Positions 43,732 through 51,736 of a stretch of 64,000 nt of DNA are shown here, piece by piece. The stretch comes from Parachryseolinea silvisoli. Lineage in GTDB: Bacteria; Bacteroidota; Bacteroidia; Cytophagales; Cyclobacteriaceae. Made by a program: the position numbers and the translations under genes. The stretch is taken from contig NZ_JAIOAO010000001.1 in assembly GCF_021190955.1 (NCBI RefSeq), forward strand, positions 186,001-250,000, in the 5' to 3' direction. The notes under the pieces were generated by a model. The model was not told the DNA's origin. It searched no databases and worked only from the letters and a program-made list of their open reading frames with translations. How positions within the stretch are numbered: position 1 is the first letter of the stretch; every line of letters begins with the position of its first letter.

Positions 43732-44208
43732 ATTGGGTTATTCGGTTAGGTCGGCGAATATGCGGAATTGTATTCTATCAAACTATCGTGTGCGCATGTG
43801 TCTGCAAGCATTATCGTGCTTTTGCCGGAACACACGGTGAGGTGCACTGTGGTGGGCTTACGTGGTTCCGGACGACGTCTGTCGTGTAGGGGGAACGATG
43901 TATTTGCTGCTTTTGGCGCGTCCGGCGCAACGGTTTGAAAAACGTGATTTATATCTTCCAAGGTCTATTCCGCCGACGGTAAAAAAGGCGGAATAATGGG
44001 TATCAACAAGGCACCAGAATTGTCCGAAACACCGAAAAAGCTGCGTTTTTGAGCTGGAAACGAGGAAAAGTGGCAAAATTTGAAAATTCAAAAAAATCCT
44101 TACCTTGCATATGTTAATTGTCACGCTTACTTAAAACCCCTCTATGTAGTTTGCAGGTTAAGTTTGCCAGTTCACACAAACTAATTTCTCATTTACTATT
44201 TTTCAACA
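43732..44208. other. Divergent intergenic region between the GH20 and RRM genes
   Basis: About 480 bp without a credible gene. TATTCCGCC (43966-43974) and GGCGGAATA (43987-43995) form a perfect 9-bp stem with a 12-nt loop. The part from 44079 on carries the promoter and a leader of about 95 nt for the RRM gene, with two GTTTGC repeats near 44147-44168. A promoter for the reverse-strand GH20 gene was not found with confidence. Confidence 0.5.
44079..44108 (+). promoter_or_regulatory. Candidate promoter of the RRM gene
   Basis: TTTG (44079-44082) and TACCTTGC (44101-44108) are separated by 18 bp, close to the Bacteroidota TTTG-N19-TAnnTTTG pattern. Transcription would start near 44115, leaving a leader of roughly 95 nt before ATG 44209. 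Confidence 0.6.
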
Positions 44209-44535
44209 ATGAACATTTACGTTGCCAACATCCCTTTTAAGGCGTCCGAGCAGGAATTGAAGGGATTATTCGAAGAGTATGGCGAAGTTTCTTCTGCCAA
44301 GATTATCATGGACAAAGTAACGCAGCGCAGCCGTGGTTTCGGTTTTATCGAAATGGCGGATGAGTCTGCAGGTCGTCAGGCTATCACTAGCCTTAACGGA
44401 TTCAACTTCCTCGGCAAAACCCTGGTTGTAAACGAAGCAAGACCGAAGACCGATGCTCCCCGCAGTGGCGGTGGTGGCGGCTACAGAAGCGGTGGCGGTG
44501 GTGGCGGTGGTTATAACCGCAGAAATGACTATTAA
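44209..44535 (+). CDS. Glycine-rich RRM RNA-binding protein
   Basis: The 108-residue protein is one RNA recognition motif with RNP2 IYVANI (3-8) and RNP1 RGFGFIEM (42-49), plus a tail from about residue 86 rich in Gly, Arg and Tyr (SGGGGGYRSGGGGGGGYNRR). Such proteins bind single-stranded RNA and are often cold-inducible or abundant in Bacteroidota and cyanobacteria. The long leader suggests post-transcriptional control. It is a monocistronic unit closed by a terminator. RRM proteins seem to take the place of cold-shock chaperones or Hfq in this phylum, which is inference. Confidence 0.95.
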   Translation: MNIYVANIPFKASEQELKGLFEEYGEVSSAKIIMDKVTQRSRGFGFIEMADESAGRQAITSLNGFNFLGKTLVVNEARPKTDAPRSGGGGGYRSGGGGGGGYNRRNDY

Positions 44536-44555
44536 TCCCCAATGGAAATACAAAC

Positions 44556-44588
44556 AATGTCCTGGCTCCCCGTCAGGACATTTTTGTT
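44556..44588 (+). terminator. Rho-independent terminator after the RRM gene
   Basis: AATGTCCTG (44556-44564) pairs with CAGGACATT (44574-44582) around a 9-nt loop and is followed by TTTGTTT. Confidence 0.9.
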
Positions 44589-44709
44589 TAAGCGCCCCCT
44601 GACAATTACGTTACGTCATTATTAACTGTTATTAATACACTATAACTCAAAGAAGCCACTCGGCTCATAGTTTTCCTACATATTTCTTCACGAAGGTACA
44701 TGTCGTGCA

Positions 44710-47166
44710 TCACGATTCGTCGTATTCCACTACCATCTTGCGGATGCGGTCTTCGATCTTCTCGGTCGTCAGCTTTTCACGCATGCGGTCTACCATGATG
44801 GGGAACGCGAACGGCGTTGGTTTCGGTGGATAGGTGATCATGATCTTTTGTCGCGCAATGCGGTCCAGCGCCCGGCGCAGGCGCGCCTCCTCCAACTGAA
44901 AGTCCATCACTTCTTCATACGCCTGCCGTAAGAGTAGGTTGTGCCCCTCGTAGTCGTGAAAGACGTTAAAGAACAACTGCGACGATGACTGCAGGTGGCG
45001 GTCCTTTACCGGCTTGCCCGGGTAGCCTTTGAACACCAATCCTGAAATGGCGGCGATGTCGCGAAACTTGCGGCGGGCCATTTCCGTGGCGTTGACACTG
45101 GCCTGAATGTCTTTGAGCAGGTCGGTCGTACCGAGTACATCGGTCTCGAGGGCTTCTTCGATCGGAATGGGCTGATCTGACAATAGCTCGAAGCCATAGT
45201 CGTTCATGGCAATCGAAAAAGTGATGGGCTGAATCTGGGCAATGCGATACGCCACCAGGGCGGCGATACCTTCGTGCACAAACCGGCCTTCGAAGGGGTA
45301 CATGATCACGTGATACCCTTCATCACTCTCAAAGTACTCTACCAGAAAATCACCCGCACCGGGCAAGTGTGAGCGCTGACGTTGCAGGTCGAACAGCGGC
45401 TTTAAGAATTTTAACTCTTCGTCGTGCTCCACACCGCGCACAACTTCATCGAGCTTGTTGCGTATCAGCTCGCTCATCTGCGACGACAGCGGCATACGTC
45501 CCCCCTGCCACGACGGCACCCGACCGGACTTTTTGTTAGACTTGCGCACCTGCGCCACCATGTCCTTGACACGTACCAGTTCCAGGTTGCGGCCCGCAAA
45601 CCAAAATACATCGCCGGGACTCATGCGTGTTATAAAGTACTCTTCGATTGTGCCCAGGTATTTGCCCGACAAAAACTTGACGTGCATGGAGCTGTCGCTC
45701 ACGATCGTACCGATCGACAATCGATGGCGCATCGCAATGGCCCTGTTCTCGACGCGGTATATACCGTTTTGCAATACAACCTTGCGATATTCATCATACG
45801 CCTGCAAGGAGTCGCCGCCATGGGTGAGGAAGTTCAGCATCCAGAGCCACTCGTCGTCGGTCACGCTGGCAAAGCTAAAGGTGCCGCGTATTTCGGCCAG
45901 CGTGGTGTCGGCCTCAAAACCATCTGACACGGCGAGTGTCACCAGGTATTGCATCAACACATCAAACGAACGGATATAGGGCAGCCGGTCTTCGACTACC
46001 TTGCGGACGATCGCTTCGCGTATCGCGGCTGCTTCGATAAGCTCCAGCGAGTGCGTCGGTACAAAGTATATACGGCTTACCGCGCCGGGCTGGTGACCGC
46101 TGCGGCCGGCACGCTGCAGGAAGCGCGCAACACCTTTCGGCCCACCGACCTGCACGACTGTCTCCACGGGACGAAAGTCCACGCCCAGGTCGAGGCTGGA
46201 GGTACAGACTACTGCCTTGAGCTTGCCCAGGTGCAGTTGCTCTTCTACCCAGTTGCGCAACTCCTGGCTGATCGAACCGTGGTGCATGGCCATGAGGCCC
46301 GAAAGCTCGGGCGCTTTGTCGAGCATCTTTTGATACCAGATCTCGGCAAATGACCGCGTATTGGTAAAGATGAGCGTCGTCTTACTGTTGCGTACGATCT
46401 CAATTACCTTCTCCAACAATACTATCCCCAGGTGACCCGCCCACGGCATGCGCTCCAGCGTGTCGGGCATGACCGAGATCACTTCGATTTTTTTATGAAT
46501 GTCGGCGCGGATCACGCTATAGGGACGCTGGTGGTAATAATTACCAAGCAGTGCCTGCAAGGCTTCGTCCATGTTACCGATCGTCGCCGAGATGCCCCAT
46601 ACCTTGAGTGCCGGCACGACCGTCTTGAGCCGTGACAGGGCCAGCTCTACCTGTACACCGCGTTTACTGCCCATCAGCTCGTGCCATTCATCGGCGACTA
46701 ATACCTTCAATTCTTTGAAGAAATCAGCATAGCCCTTCGACGCCAGCAACAAGTGCAGGCTTTCGGGTGTCGTGATCAGGAGCTCGGGTGGTTTGCTGCG
46801 TTGTGCGGCGCGGTCTTTGGTGGACGTGTCGCCGGAGCGCACGCCGATGCGCCAGGGCAGCTCCAGCCCGTCGATCAGGCGGCGGGCCGATAGCTCGATC
46901 TCTTTGGACAGTGCGCGGATGGGCGTGATCCAAATGGCTTGCAGTCCGTTATTGCGGCGCGTCTTATAATCATCGGGATGATTGCGTATATACTCCAGCA
47001 TGACCGGCATCAGGAGCGAATAGGTCTTGCCGCTGCCAGTGGGCGCATTGACCAGACCACTACTACCATCCAGGTACGCCTGCCACGACTCTTCCTGAAA
47101 AGGAAAAGGGCGCCAGCCCTGCGCGGAAAACCAGTCTTTTGCTATTTTTAAAACCTCCACCGACAT
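44710..47166 (-). CDS. Ligase-associated DNA damage response DEXH-box helicase (Lhr-like)
   Basis: The 818-residue SF2 helicase has Walker A APTGSGKT (41-48), motif II DEWH (159-162), a TTPES motif, the SATI motif (GISATIGNM), and motif VI around QRAGRSGHQPG. A long C-terminal half of the Lhr type follows. The length and opening (WFSAQGWRPFPFQEESWQAY) match the ligase-associated DEXH helicase, which usually sits with an ATP-dependent DNA ligase, an exonuclease-like MBL protein and a PdeM-like phosphoesterase. None of those partners is within 2.4 kb here. It should act in DNA repair. Confidence 0.9.
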   Translation of the reverse strand: MSVEVLKIAKDWFSAQGWRPFPFQEESWQAYLDGSSGLVNAPTGSGKTYSLLMPVMLEYIRNHPDDYKTRRNNGLQAIWITPIRALSKEIELSARRLIDGLELPWRIGVRSGDTSTKDRAAQRSKPPELLITTPESLHLLLASKGYADFFKELKVLVADEWHELMGSKRGVQVELALSRLKTVVPALKVWGISATIGNMDEALQALLGNYYHQRPYSVIRADIHKKIEVISVMPDTLERMPWAGHLGIVLLEKVIEIVRNSKTTLIFTNTRSFAEIWYQKMLDKAPELSGLMAMHHGSISQELRNWVEEQLHLGKLKAVVCTSSLDLGVDFRPVETVVQVGGPKGVARFLQRAGRSGHQPGAVSRIYFVPTHSLELIEAAAIREAIVRKVVEDRLPYIRSFDVLMQYLVTLAVSDGFEADTTLAEIRGTFSFASVTDDEWLWMLNFLTHGGDSLQAYDEYRKVVLQNGIYRVENRAIAMRHRLSIGTIVSDSSMHVKFLSGKYLGTIEEYFITRMSPGDVFWFAGRNLELVRVKDMVAQVRKSNKKSGRVPSWQGGRMPLSSQMSELIRNKLDEVVRGVEHDEELKFLKPLFDLQRQRSHLPGAGDFLVEYFESDEGYHVIMYPFEGRFVHEGIAALVAYRIAQIQPITFSIAMNDYGFELLSDQPIPIEEALETDVLGTTDLLKDIQASVNATEMARRKFRDIAAISGLVFKGYPGKPVKDRHLQSSSQLFFNVFHDYEGHNLLLRQAYEEVMDFQLEEARLRRALDRIARQKIMITYPPKPTPFAFPIMVDRMREKLTTEKIEDRIRKMVVEYDES

Positions 47167-47271
47167 ACCAAACCAGGGTTGGGATCAGGAATATAGAACA
47201 TCGCGCAGATAATGACAGATAAAAGAAACATTTTTGGGCTTCCGTGGTTTTTAGAACGGTAATCAGCGGTT

Positions 47272-48138
47272 ATGGGTAAATATTCAATCAAGGAACTTGA
47301 AAAGCTCTCCGGCATCAAAGCGCACACAATCCGTATCTGGGAGAAACGTCATAAAATAATTGCGCCAGCCCGCACCACCACCAACATTCGGTTTTACTCG
47401 GACGACGACCTCAAGAAGCTGATCAACGTTTCGCTGCTCAACAACAACGGCATCAAGATCTCGCGCATTGCCGACATGAGCATGGATGAGATAAACCGCA
47501 AGGTGCTTGAGATCAGCGAGCTGCATAATGATGCCGCGGTGCACATCGATCAACTGGTGCTGGCCATGATCGGCCTGGAAGAAGAGATCTTTGAAAAGAA
47601 TCTGAACACACTCATTTTACGCTACGGTTTTGAGAAGACCATCGCTGACATCATCTATCCCTTCCTCGAAAAGATCGGCATCCTCTGGCAGACACAGAAC
47701 ATCACGCCGGCGCACGAACATTTTATCTCGAACCTCATCCGTCAGAAGATCATTGTCGCCATCGATGGCCTGACCCTTCCCCCCAAGGGAACGCACAAGG
47801 CGTTGTTGTATCTGCCCGAAGGCGAGATGCACGAGCTGGGCCTGTTGTTCTATAACTTCCTGGCCCGCAAGGCGGGTTATCGCACCTACTATCTGGGCCA
47901 GAACGTGCCCTATGAAGACCTGGTCAAGATCGTGGAGATACACAAGCCCGGTATACTGATCACTATTATTACCAGCCCGCTGACGGGCAGCCTCGAAGCG
48001 TATTTCAAAAAACTCTCGGCCGACTTCCCGAACGCTACTGTGCTGGCATCGGGTGTGCAAACCACCCGGTTTCACGGCGAGAAGGTGGGCAATGTGCAGA
48101 CGTTTACCACACCCACCGAGCTCCAACACTTCTTCTAA
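47272..48138 (+). CDS. carH-like: CarH/LitR-like MerR regulator with B12-binding domain
   Basis: The 288-residue protein joins a MerR winged helix (1-70, YSIKELEKLSGIKAHTIRIWEKRH) to a cobalamin-binding module. The helical bundle part holds Trp139-x9-Glu149-His150, the Wx9EH motif that caps adenosylcobalamin in CarH. The Rossmann part holds Glu185-x-His187-x-x-Gly190 (EMHELG) with His187 as predicted lower cobalt ligand. CarH-type proteins repress carotenoid genes in the dark and release DNA when light breaks the cobalt-carbon bond. Residue 140, next to the Trp, is Gln, where the Thermus protein has the light-state His. It directly precedes the carotenoid and photolyase operon. Confidence 0.9.
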   Translation: MGKYSIKELEKLSGIKAHTIRIWEKRHKIIAPARTTTNIRFYSDDDLKKLINVSLLNNNGIKISRIADMSMDEINRKVLEISELHNDAAVHIDQLVLAMIGLEEEIFEKNLNTLILRYGFEKTIADIIYPFLEKIGILWQTQNITPAHEHFISNLIRQKIIVAIDGLTLPPKGTHKALLYLPEGEMHELGLLFYNFLARKAGYRTYYLGQNVPYEDLVKIVEIHKPGILITIITSPLTGSLEAYFKKLSADFPNATVLASGVQTTRFHGEKVGNVQTFTTPTELQHFF

Positions 48139-48266
48139 GCATACTTAAAACACACCGGAAGCCGGAAAATACCCTGATTTACGTAGGCGGGAATGGTCTT
48201 TTCCTGTGTAAATTATAGATGCTACAGGCGCCTACCGTCTGCTTTGCCATCATATGCTCAATTCAC

Positions 48267-48300
48267 TTTGTTTAGTTTTTAAAACAAAAAACTAAACAAA
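48267..48300 (+). promoter_or_regulatory. 34-bp perfect inverted repeat, candidate CarH-like operator
   Basis: TTTGTTTAGTTTTT (48267-48280) and AAAAACTAAACAAA (48287-48300) are perfect 14-bp arms around AAAACA. The repeat ends 3 bp before the -33 TTG of the sigma factor promoter, where a bound repressor would block polymerase. The regulator gene lies just upstream. Binding by that regulator is inference. Confidence 0.7.
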
Positions 48301-48303
48301 ACA

Positions 48304-48333
48304 TTGCTTAAAGTCGGTCTTTCTTTATATTTG
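48304..48333 (+). promoter_or_regulatory. Promoter of the sigma factor and carotenoid operon
   Basis: TTG (48304-48306) and TATATTTG (48326-48333) are 19 bp apart, an exact match to TTG-N19-TAnnTTTG. Transcription would start near 48340, about 30 nt before ATG 48371. It is the best promoter match in the window. Confidence 0.8.
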
Positions 48334-48370
48334 TTGATATAAATTAGGTGTTACTTAAACAAAAAAGACC

Positions 48371-48871
48371 ATGACCGCTGTTGAATTCACCTATCAGATT
48401 GCCCGTTTGCGGCCTACGCTGCAAATGTTTACGCGCCGATTCACCCGTGACCGTGAGGAATCACATGATCTGGTGCAGGACACAATGCTCAAGGCTCTGT
48501 TATACCGCGACAAGTTCCGCGACGATACAAACCTGAATGGATGGCTCTTTACCATCATGCGGAATACGTTCATTAACAACTACCGCCGCACAAAGCGCGA
48601 GCGCACCAGGCACGATGGCACCAAGGAGTTATATTTCCTCAACGTAGAGGAAGAACACACCTTTGCGCGGCCGCAGGAGCGTATGCAGTTCCAGGAAATC
48701 TGGCGCAACGTGCACGCCATTAAAAACGACCTGCTGATGCCGTTTAAGATGTATACCACCGGGTATCACTACCACGAGATTGCCGAGCAACTGGGCATTC
48801 CCATCGGCACAGTGAAGAACCGCATCTTCCAGGCGCGTAAAGAAATTCAGAAAAGATTGCCGGGGTACTAA
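48371..48871 (+). CDS. ECF-type RNA polymerase sigma factor of the carotenoid operon
   Basis: The 166-residue protein is a sigma-70 family ECF factor. Region 2 covers about 15-80 (RRFTRDREESHDLVQDTMLKALLYRDKF, NLNGWLFTIMRNTFINNYRR), and region 4 covers about 110-160 (FKMYTTGYHYHEIAEQLGIPIGTVKNRIFQARKEIQK). No anti-sigma gene is next to it. In Streptomyces a B12 light sensor (LitR) controls a sigma factor (LitS) that drives carotenoid and photolyase genes, and the same order here suggests an equivalent cascade. It is 3 bp upstream of crtI. Confidence 0.93.
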   Translation: MTAVEFTYQIARLRPTLQMFTRRFTRDREESHDLVQDTMLKALLYRDKFRDDTNLNGWLFTIMRNTFINNYRRTKRERTRHDGTKELYFLNVEEEHTFARPQERMQFQEIWRNVHAIKNDLLMPFKMYTTGYHYHEIAEQLGIPIGTVKNRIFQARKEIQKRLPGY

Positions 48872-48874
48872 ACG

Positions 48875-50356
48875 ATGGAGCGTGTAGCAGTGATCGGTTC
48901 CGGTTTTGCCGGGTTGTCAGCAGCGTGTTTCCTGGCCCGTGACGGCTTTGAGGTAACGGTTTTCGAAAAGAACGCCCAACCCGGTGGACGCGCCAGCGTG
49001 TTTCAGGCCGATGGCTTTACGTTTGATATGGGCCCAAGCTGGTATTGGATGCCCGATGTATTCGACCAGTTCTTTGGTGAGTTTGGCAAAAAAACCGCTG
49101 ACTACTACACGCTCGAGAGACTCGATCCCTCCTACCGCATTGTGTATGCCGCCGGCGATGTACTCGACGTACCCGCGGGTGTAGAAGCCCTGTGCGATAT
49201 GTTTGAGCGGGTGGAGCCCGGCAGCAGCAGGCACTTGCTGCGCTTTTTAGAAGAAGGCAAGTTTAAATACAACATTGGCATGCGCGACCTGGTATACCAA
49301 CCCGGCCTGTCGGTGCGCGAGCTGTTGCGGGCAGACGTGATAAAAAATACCTTTCGCCTGCACGTATTCCAATCTATTTCGGCATACATCCGAAAGTTCT
49401 TTCGTAACCCGCGGCTTATACAGCTACTGGAGTTTCCGGTGCTTTTCCTGGGCGCATCGCCAGAAAAGATTCCCGCGCTATATAGTCTCATGAACTATGC
49501 CGACATGGCGTTGGGCACCTGGTACCCGCAGGGCGGCATGTATCGCATCATTGAAGGCATGACCGCGCTGGCCCGCGAGCTGGGCGTGCGTTTCGCCTTC
49601 AACAGCCCGGTAGAAAAGCTAGTGGTGGAAGGGTCGGAAGCCACCGGCGTAGTCGTGCACGGCGAATTCCAGGCATTCGACTATATCGTCGCCGGCGCCG
49701 ATTACCACCATGTGGAACAACACCTGTTGCCCCCGTCACACCGGCAGTATAGCGAGGCCTATTGGAAAAAGCGCGTGCTGGCGCCGTCGAGCCTGATATA
49801 CTTTCTCGGCATCGACAAAAAGCTCCGGGGGCTGCTGCACCACACGCTGTTCTTTGACGAAGACTTTCGCCTGCACGCCGCCGAGATCTACGACCGGCCG
49901 CAGTGGCCGTCAGCGCCGCAGTTCTATGTTTCCTGCACGTCGCAGACAGACCCCACGACAGCGCCCGCCGGCTGCGAGAACCTTTTTATACTGATTCCCG
50001 TCGCCCCGGGTCTGACGGACACAGCCTCGATCCGCGAGCACTACCTGCAGCGCGTGCTGACACGCCTCGAACAGCTCACGGGACAATCCGTGCGTGAGCA
50101 TATTGTTTACCAACGCAGCTATGCCCACCAGGATTTTATACAGGACTACAATGCGTTTAAGGGAAATGCTTATGGTCTCGCCAATACCTTGTGGCAGACG
50201 GCAAACCTGAAGCCTTCCATGCGAAACAAAAAGGTGCGTAACTTGTTTTATACAGGCCAGCTTACAGTACCGGGCCCGGGTGTGCCACCCGCCCTGATAT
50301 CAGGCCAGGTGGCCGCGCGTGAGCTTATTAAAACCCATCAGGAATTTGTACATTAA
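48875..50356 (+). CDS. crtI: Phytoene desaturase CrtI
   Basis: The 493-residue flavoenzyme starts with the dinucleotide-binding motif VIGSGFAGLSAACFLARDGFEVTVFEKN, followed by PGGRASVFQADGFTFDMGPSWY, both characteristic of CrtI. The C-terminal part holds NLFYTGQLTVPGPGVPPALISG, the conserved second flavin region. It converts phytoene to lycopene in the membrane. It is the second gene of the light-response operon, and its stop codon is 5 bp from crtB. Length is normal. A diapophytoene-type substrate cannot be excluded from sequence alone. Confidence 0.96.
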   Translation: MERVAVIGSGFAGLSAACFLARDGFEVTVFEKNAQPGGRASVFQADGFTFDMGPSWYWMPDVFDQFFGEFGKKTADYYTLERLDPSYRIVYAAGDVLDVPAGVEALCDMFERVEPGSSRHLLRFLEEGKFKYNIGMRDLVYQPGLSVRELLRADVIKNTFRLHVFQSISAYIRKFFRNPRLIQLLEFPVLFLGASPEKIPALYSLMNYADMALGTWYPQGGMYRIIEGMTALARELGVRFAFNSPVEKLVVEGSEATGVVVHGEFQAFDYIVAGADYHHVEQHLLPPSHRQYSEAYWKKRVLAPSSLIYFLGIDKKLRGLLHHTLFFDEDFRLHAAEIYDRPQWPSAPQFYVSCTSQTDPTTAPAGCENLFILIPVAPGLTDTASIREHYLQRVLTRLEQLTGQSVREHIVYQRSYAHQDFIQDYNAFKGNAYGLANTLWQTANLKPSMRNKKVRNLFYTGQLTVPGPGVPPALISGQVAARELIKTHQEFVH

Positions 50357-50361
50357 TTGTT

Positions 50362-51198
50362 ATGAAGCAGCTCTTTGATCATGTTTCGATCCGGTGCAGC
50401 CGGCTGACAACAAAGGCTTATAGTACCTCGTTCTCGCTGGGCATTCTGTGCCTGGGCAAAGGGCTGCGCGACCCGATCTATTCCATCTATGGATTTGTGC
50501 GCTTTGCCGACGAGATTGTCGACTCCTTTCAGGACTATGACAAAGTCACGTTGCTGGCGCGCTTTCGCGAAGAGACGTATCGCGCCATCGACGAAGGCAT
50601 CAGCCTGAATCCTATCCTGAACAGCTTTCAGCATGCTGTTCGGCAGTACCAGATTGACCGGGAGCTGATCGACCAATTCCTCCACAGCATGGAAATGGAC
50701 CTGACGCATGTAGATTACACGCCAGAGAAGTTCCAGGAATATATTCTGGGTTCGGCCGAGGTGGTGGGATTGATGTGCCTGCGGGTATTTTGCCAGCACA
50801 ACGACGCGCTGTACCAGCAGCTGAAGCCTTCCGCCATGCGGCTGGGCGCAGCCTTTCAGAAAATCAACTTCCTGCGCGACCTGCAGGCCGACTTTAGCGG
50901 CATGGGGCGCTCATATTTTCCAGGCATTGACTTGCACAGCTTTAACGACACGTGCAAGGCAACCATTGAAGCCAGCATCGCCGACGACTTCCACGCGGCG
51001 TACCTCGGCATCAAAAAACTGCCACGTTCCGCACGGTTGGGTGTATATGTCGCGTACGTATATTACCTTGCCCTCTTTCGGAAGATACGCAACACGCCGT
51101 CGGCGCTGGTGATGAAAAGCCGCATCCGCATTCGAAACCGGCACAAGGCCCGGCTGTTGGCGTACTCGTATGTAAAGCATCAACTGAATTTGATCTGA
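50362..51198 (+). CDS. crtB: Phytoene synthase CrtB
   Basis: The 278-residue prenyl synthase has the two aspartate-rich motifs: DEIVD at 50-54 in FVRFADEIVDSF and DLQAD at 173-177 in KINFLRDLQADFSGMGRSYFP. It joins two geranylgeranyl diphosphates head to head into phytoene. The gene overlaps the idi start codon by one base (TGATG), a translational coupling. No GGPP synthase gene is in the cluster, so the precursor must come from a crtE or ispA-type gene elsewhere. Confidence 0.96.
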   Translation: MKQLFDHVSIRCSRLTTKAYSTSFSLGILCLGKGLRDPIYSIYGFVRFADEIVDSFQDYDKVTLLARFREETYRAIDEGISLNPILNSFQHAVRQYQIDRELIDQFLHSMEMDLTHVDYTPEKFQEYILGSAEVVGLMCLRVFCQHNDALYQQLKPSAMRLGAAFQKINFLRDLQADFSGMGRSYFPGIDLHSFNDTCKATIEASIADDFHAAYLGIKKLPRSARLGVYVAYVYYLALFRKIRNTPSALVMKSRIRIRNRHKARLLAYSYVKHQLNLI

Positions 51199-51722
51199 TG
51201 GAACATGTGATATTGGTAAATGAGCAAGACGAAGCCATCGGAACCATGGAAAAAATGGAGGCGCACCGTACGGGCGTTCTGCACCGTGCCTTCTCCATTT
51301 TACTTTTTAATTCCAAAGGAGAAATACTGCTGCAGCAACGCGCCCTGGGCAAATATCACAGCGGTGGCTTATGGACCAACACCTGCTGCAGCCACCCACT
51401 GCCTGGCGAAACGATGGAAGCCGCCACCCGCCGCAAGTTATACCAGGAAATGGGCGTCGATCTGCAACCGACATTTGCTTACAAGTTCATCTACCGCGCC
51501 ACGCTGGACCACGACCTGATCGAGCATGAATACGATCATGTGTATACGGGTTTTTACGATGGCGAGCCCGCCATCAATCGCGACGAAGTAGCCGACTGGA
51601 AATACATGGACCTGGTCTTACTGCGGGAAGATATGCGGCTGCACCCTGCAGACTATACGTACTGGTTCAAGCTGATCGTAGAACAAGGTCTGGAAATCCG
51701 GAGTGTCAGTCACACATCCTGA
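51198..51722 (+). CDS. idi: Isopentenyl-diphosphate isomerase type I
   Basis: The 174-residue Nudix enzyme has the metal-site Cys-Ser-His segment NTCCSHP (61-67), GLWTN before it, and the Nudix-like helix GETMEAATRRKLYQEMG (70-86). The late EYDHVYTG contains the catalytic Glu. It interconverts IPP and DMAPP and so feeds carotenoid synthesis. It starts inside the crtB stop codon and ends 14 bp before the photolyase gene. Type I enzymes are common in Bacteroidota carotenoid clusters. Confidence 0.95.
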   Translation: MEHVILVNEQDEAIGTMEKMEAHRTGVLHRAFSILLFNSKGEILLQQRALGKYHSGGLWTNTCCSHPLPGETMEAATRRKLYQEMGVDLQPTFAYKFIYRATLDHDLIEHEYDHVYTGFYDGEPAINRDEVADWKYMDLVLLREDMRLHPADYTYWFKLIVEQGLEIRSVSHTS

Positions 51723-51736
51723 CCAAGCGCTAAACT

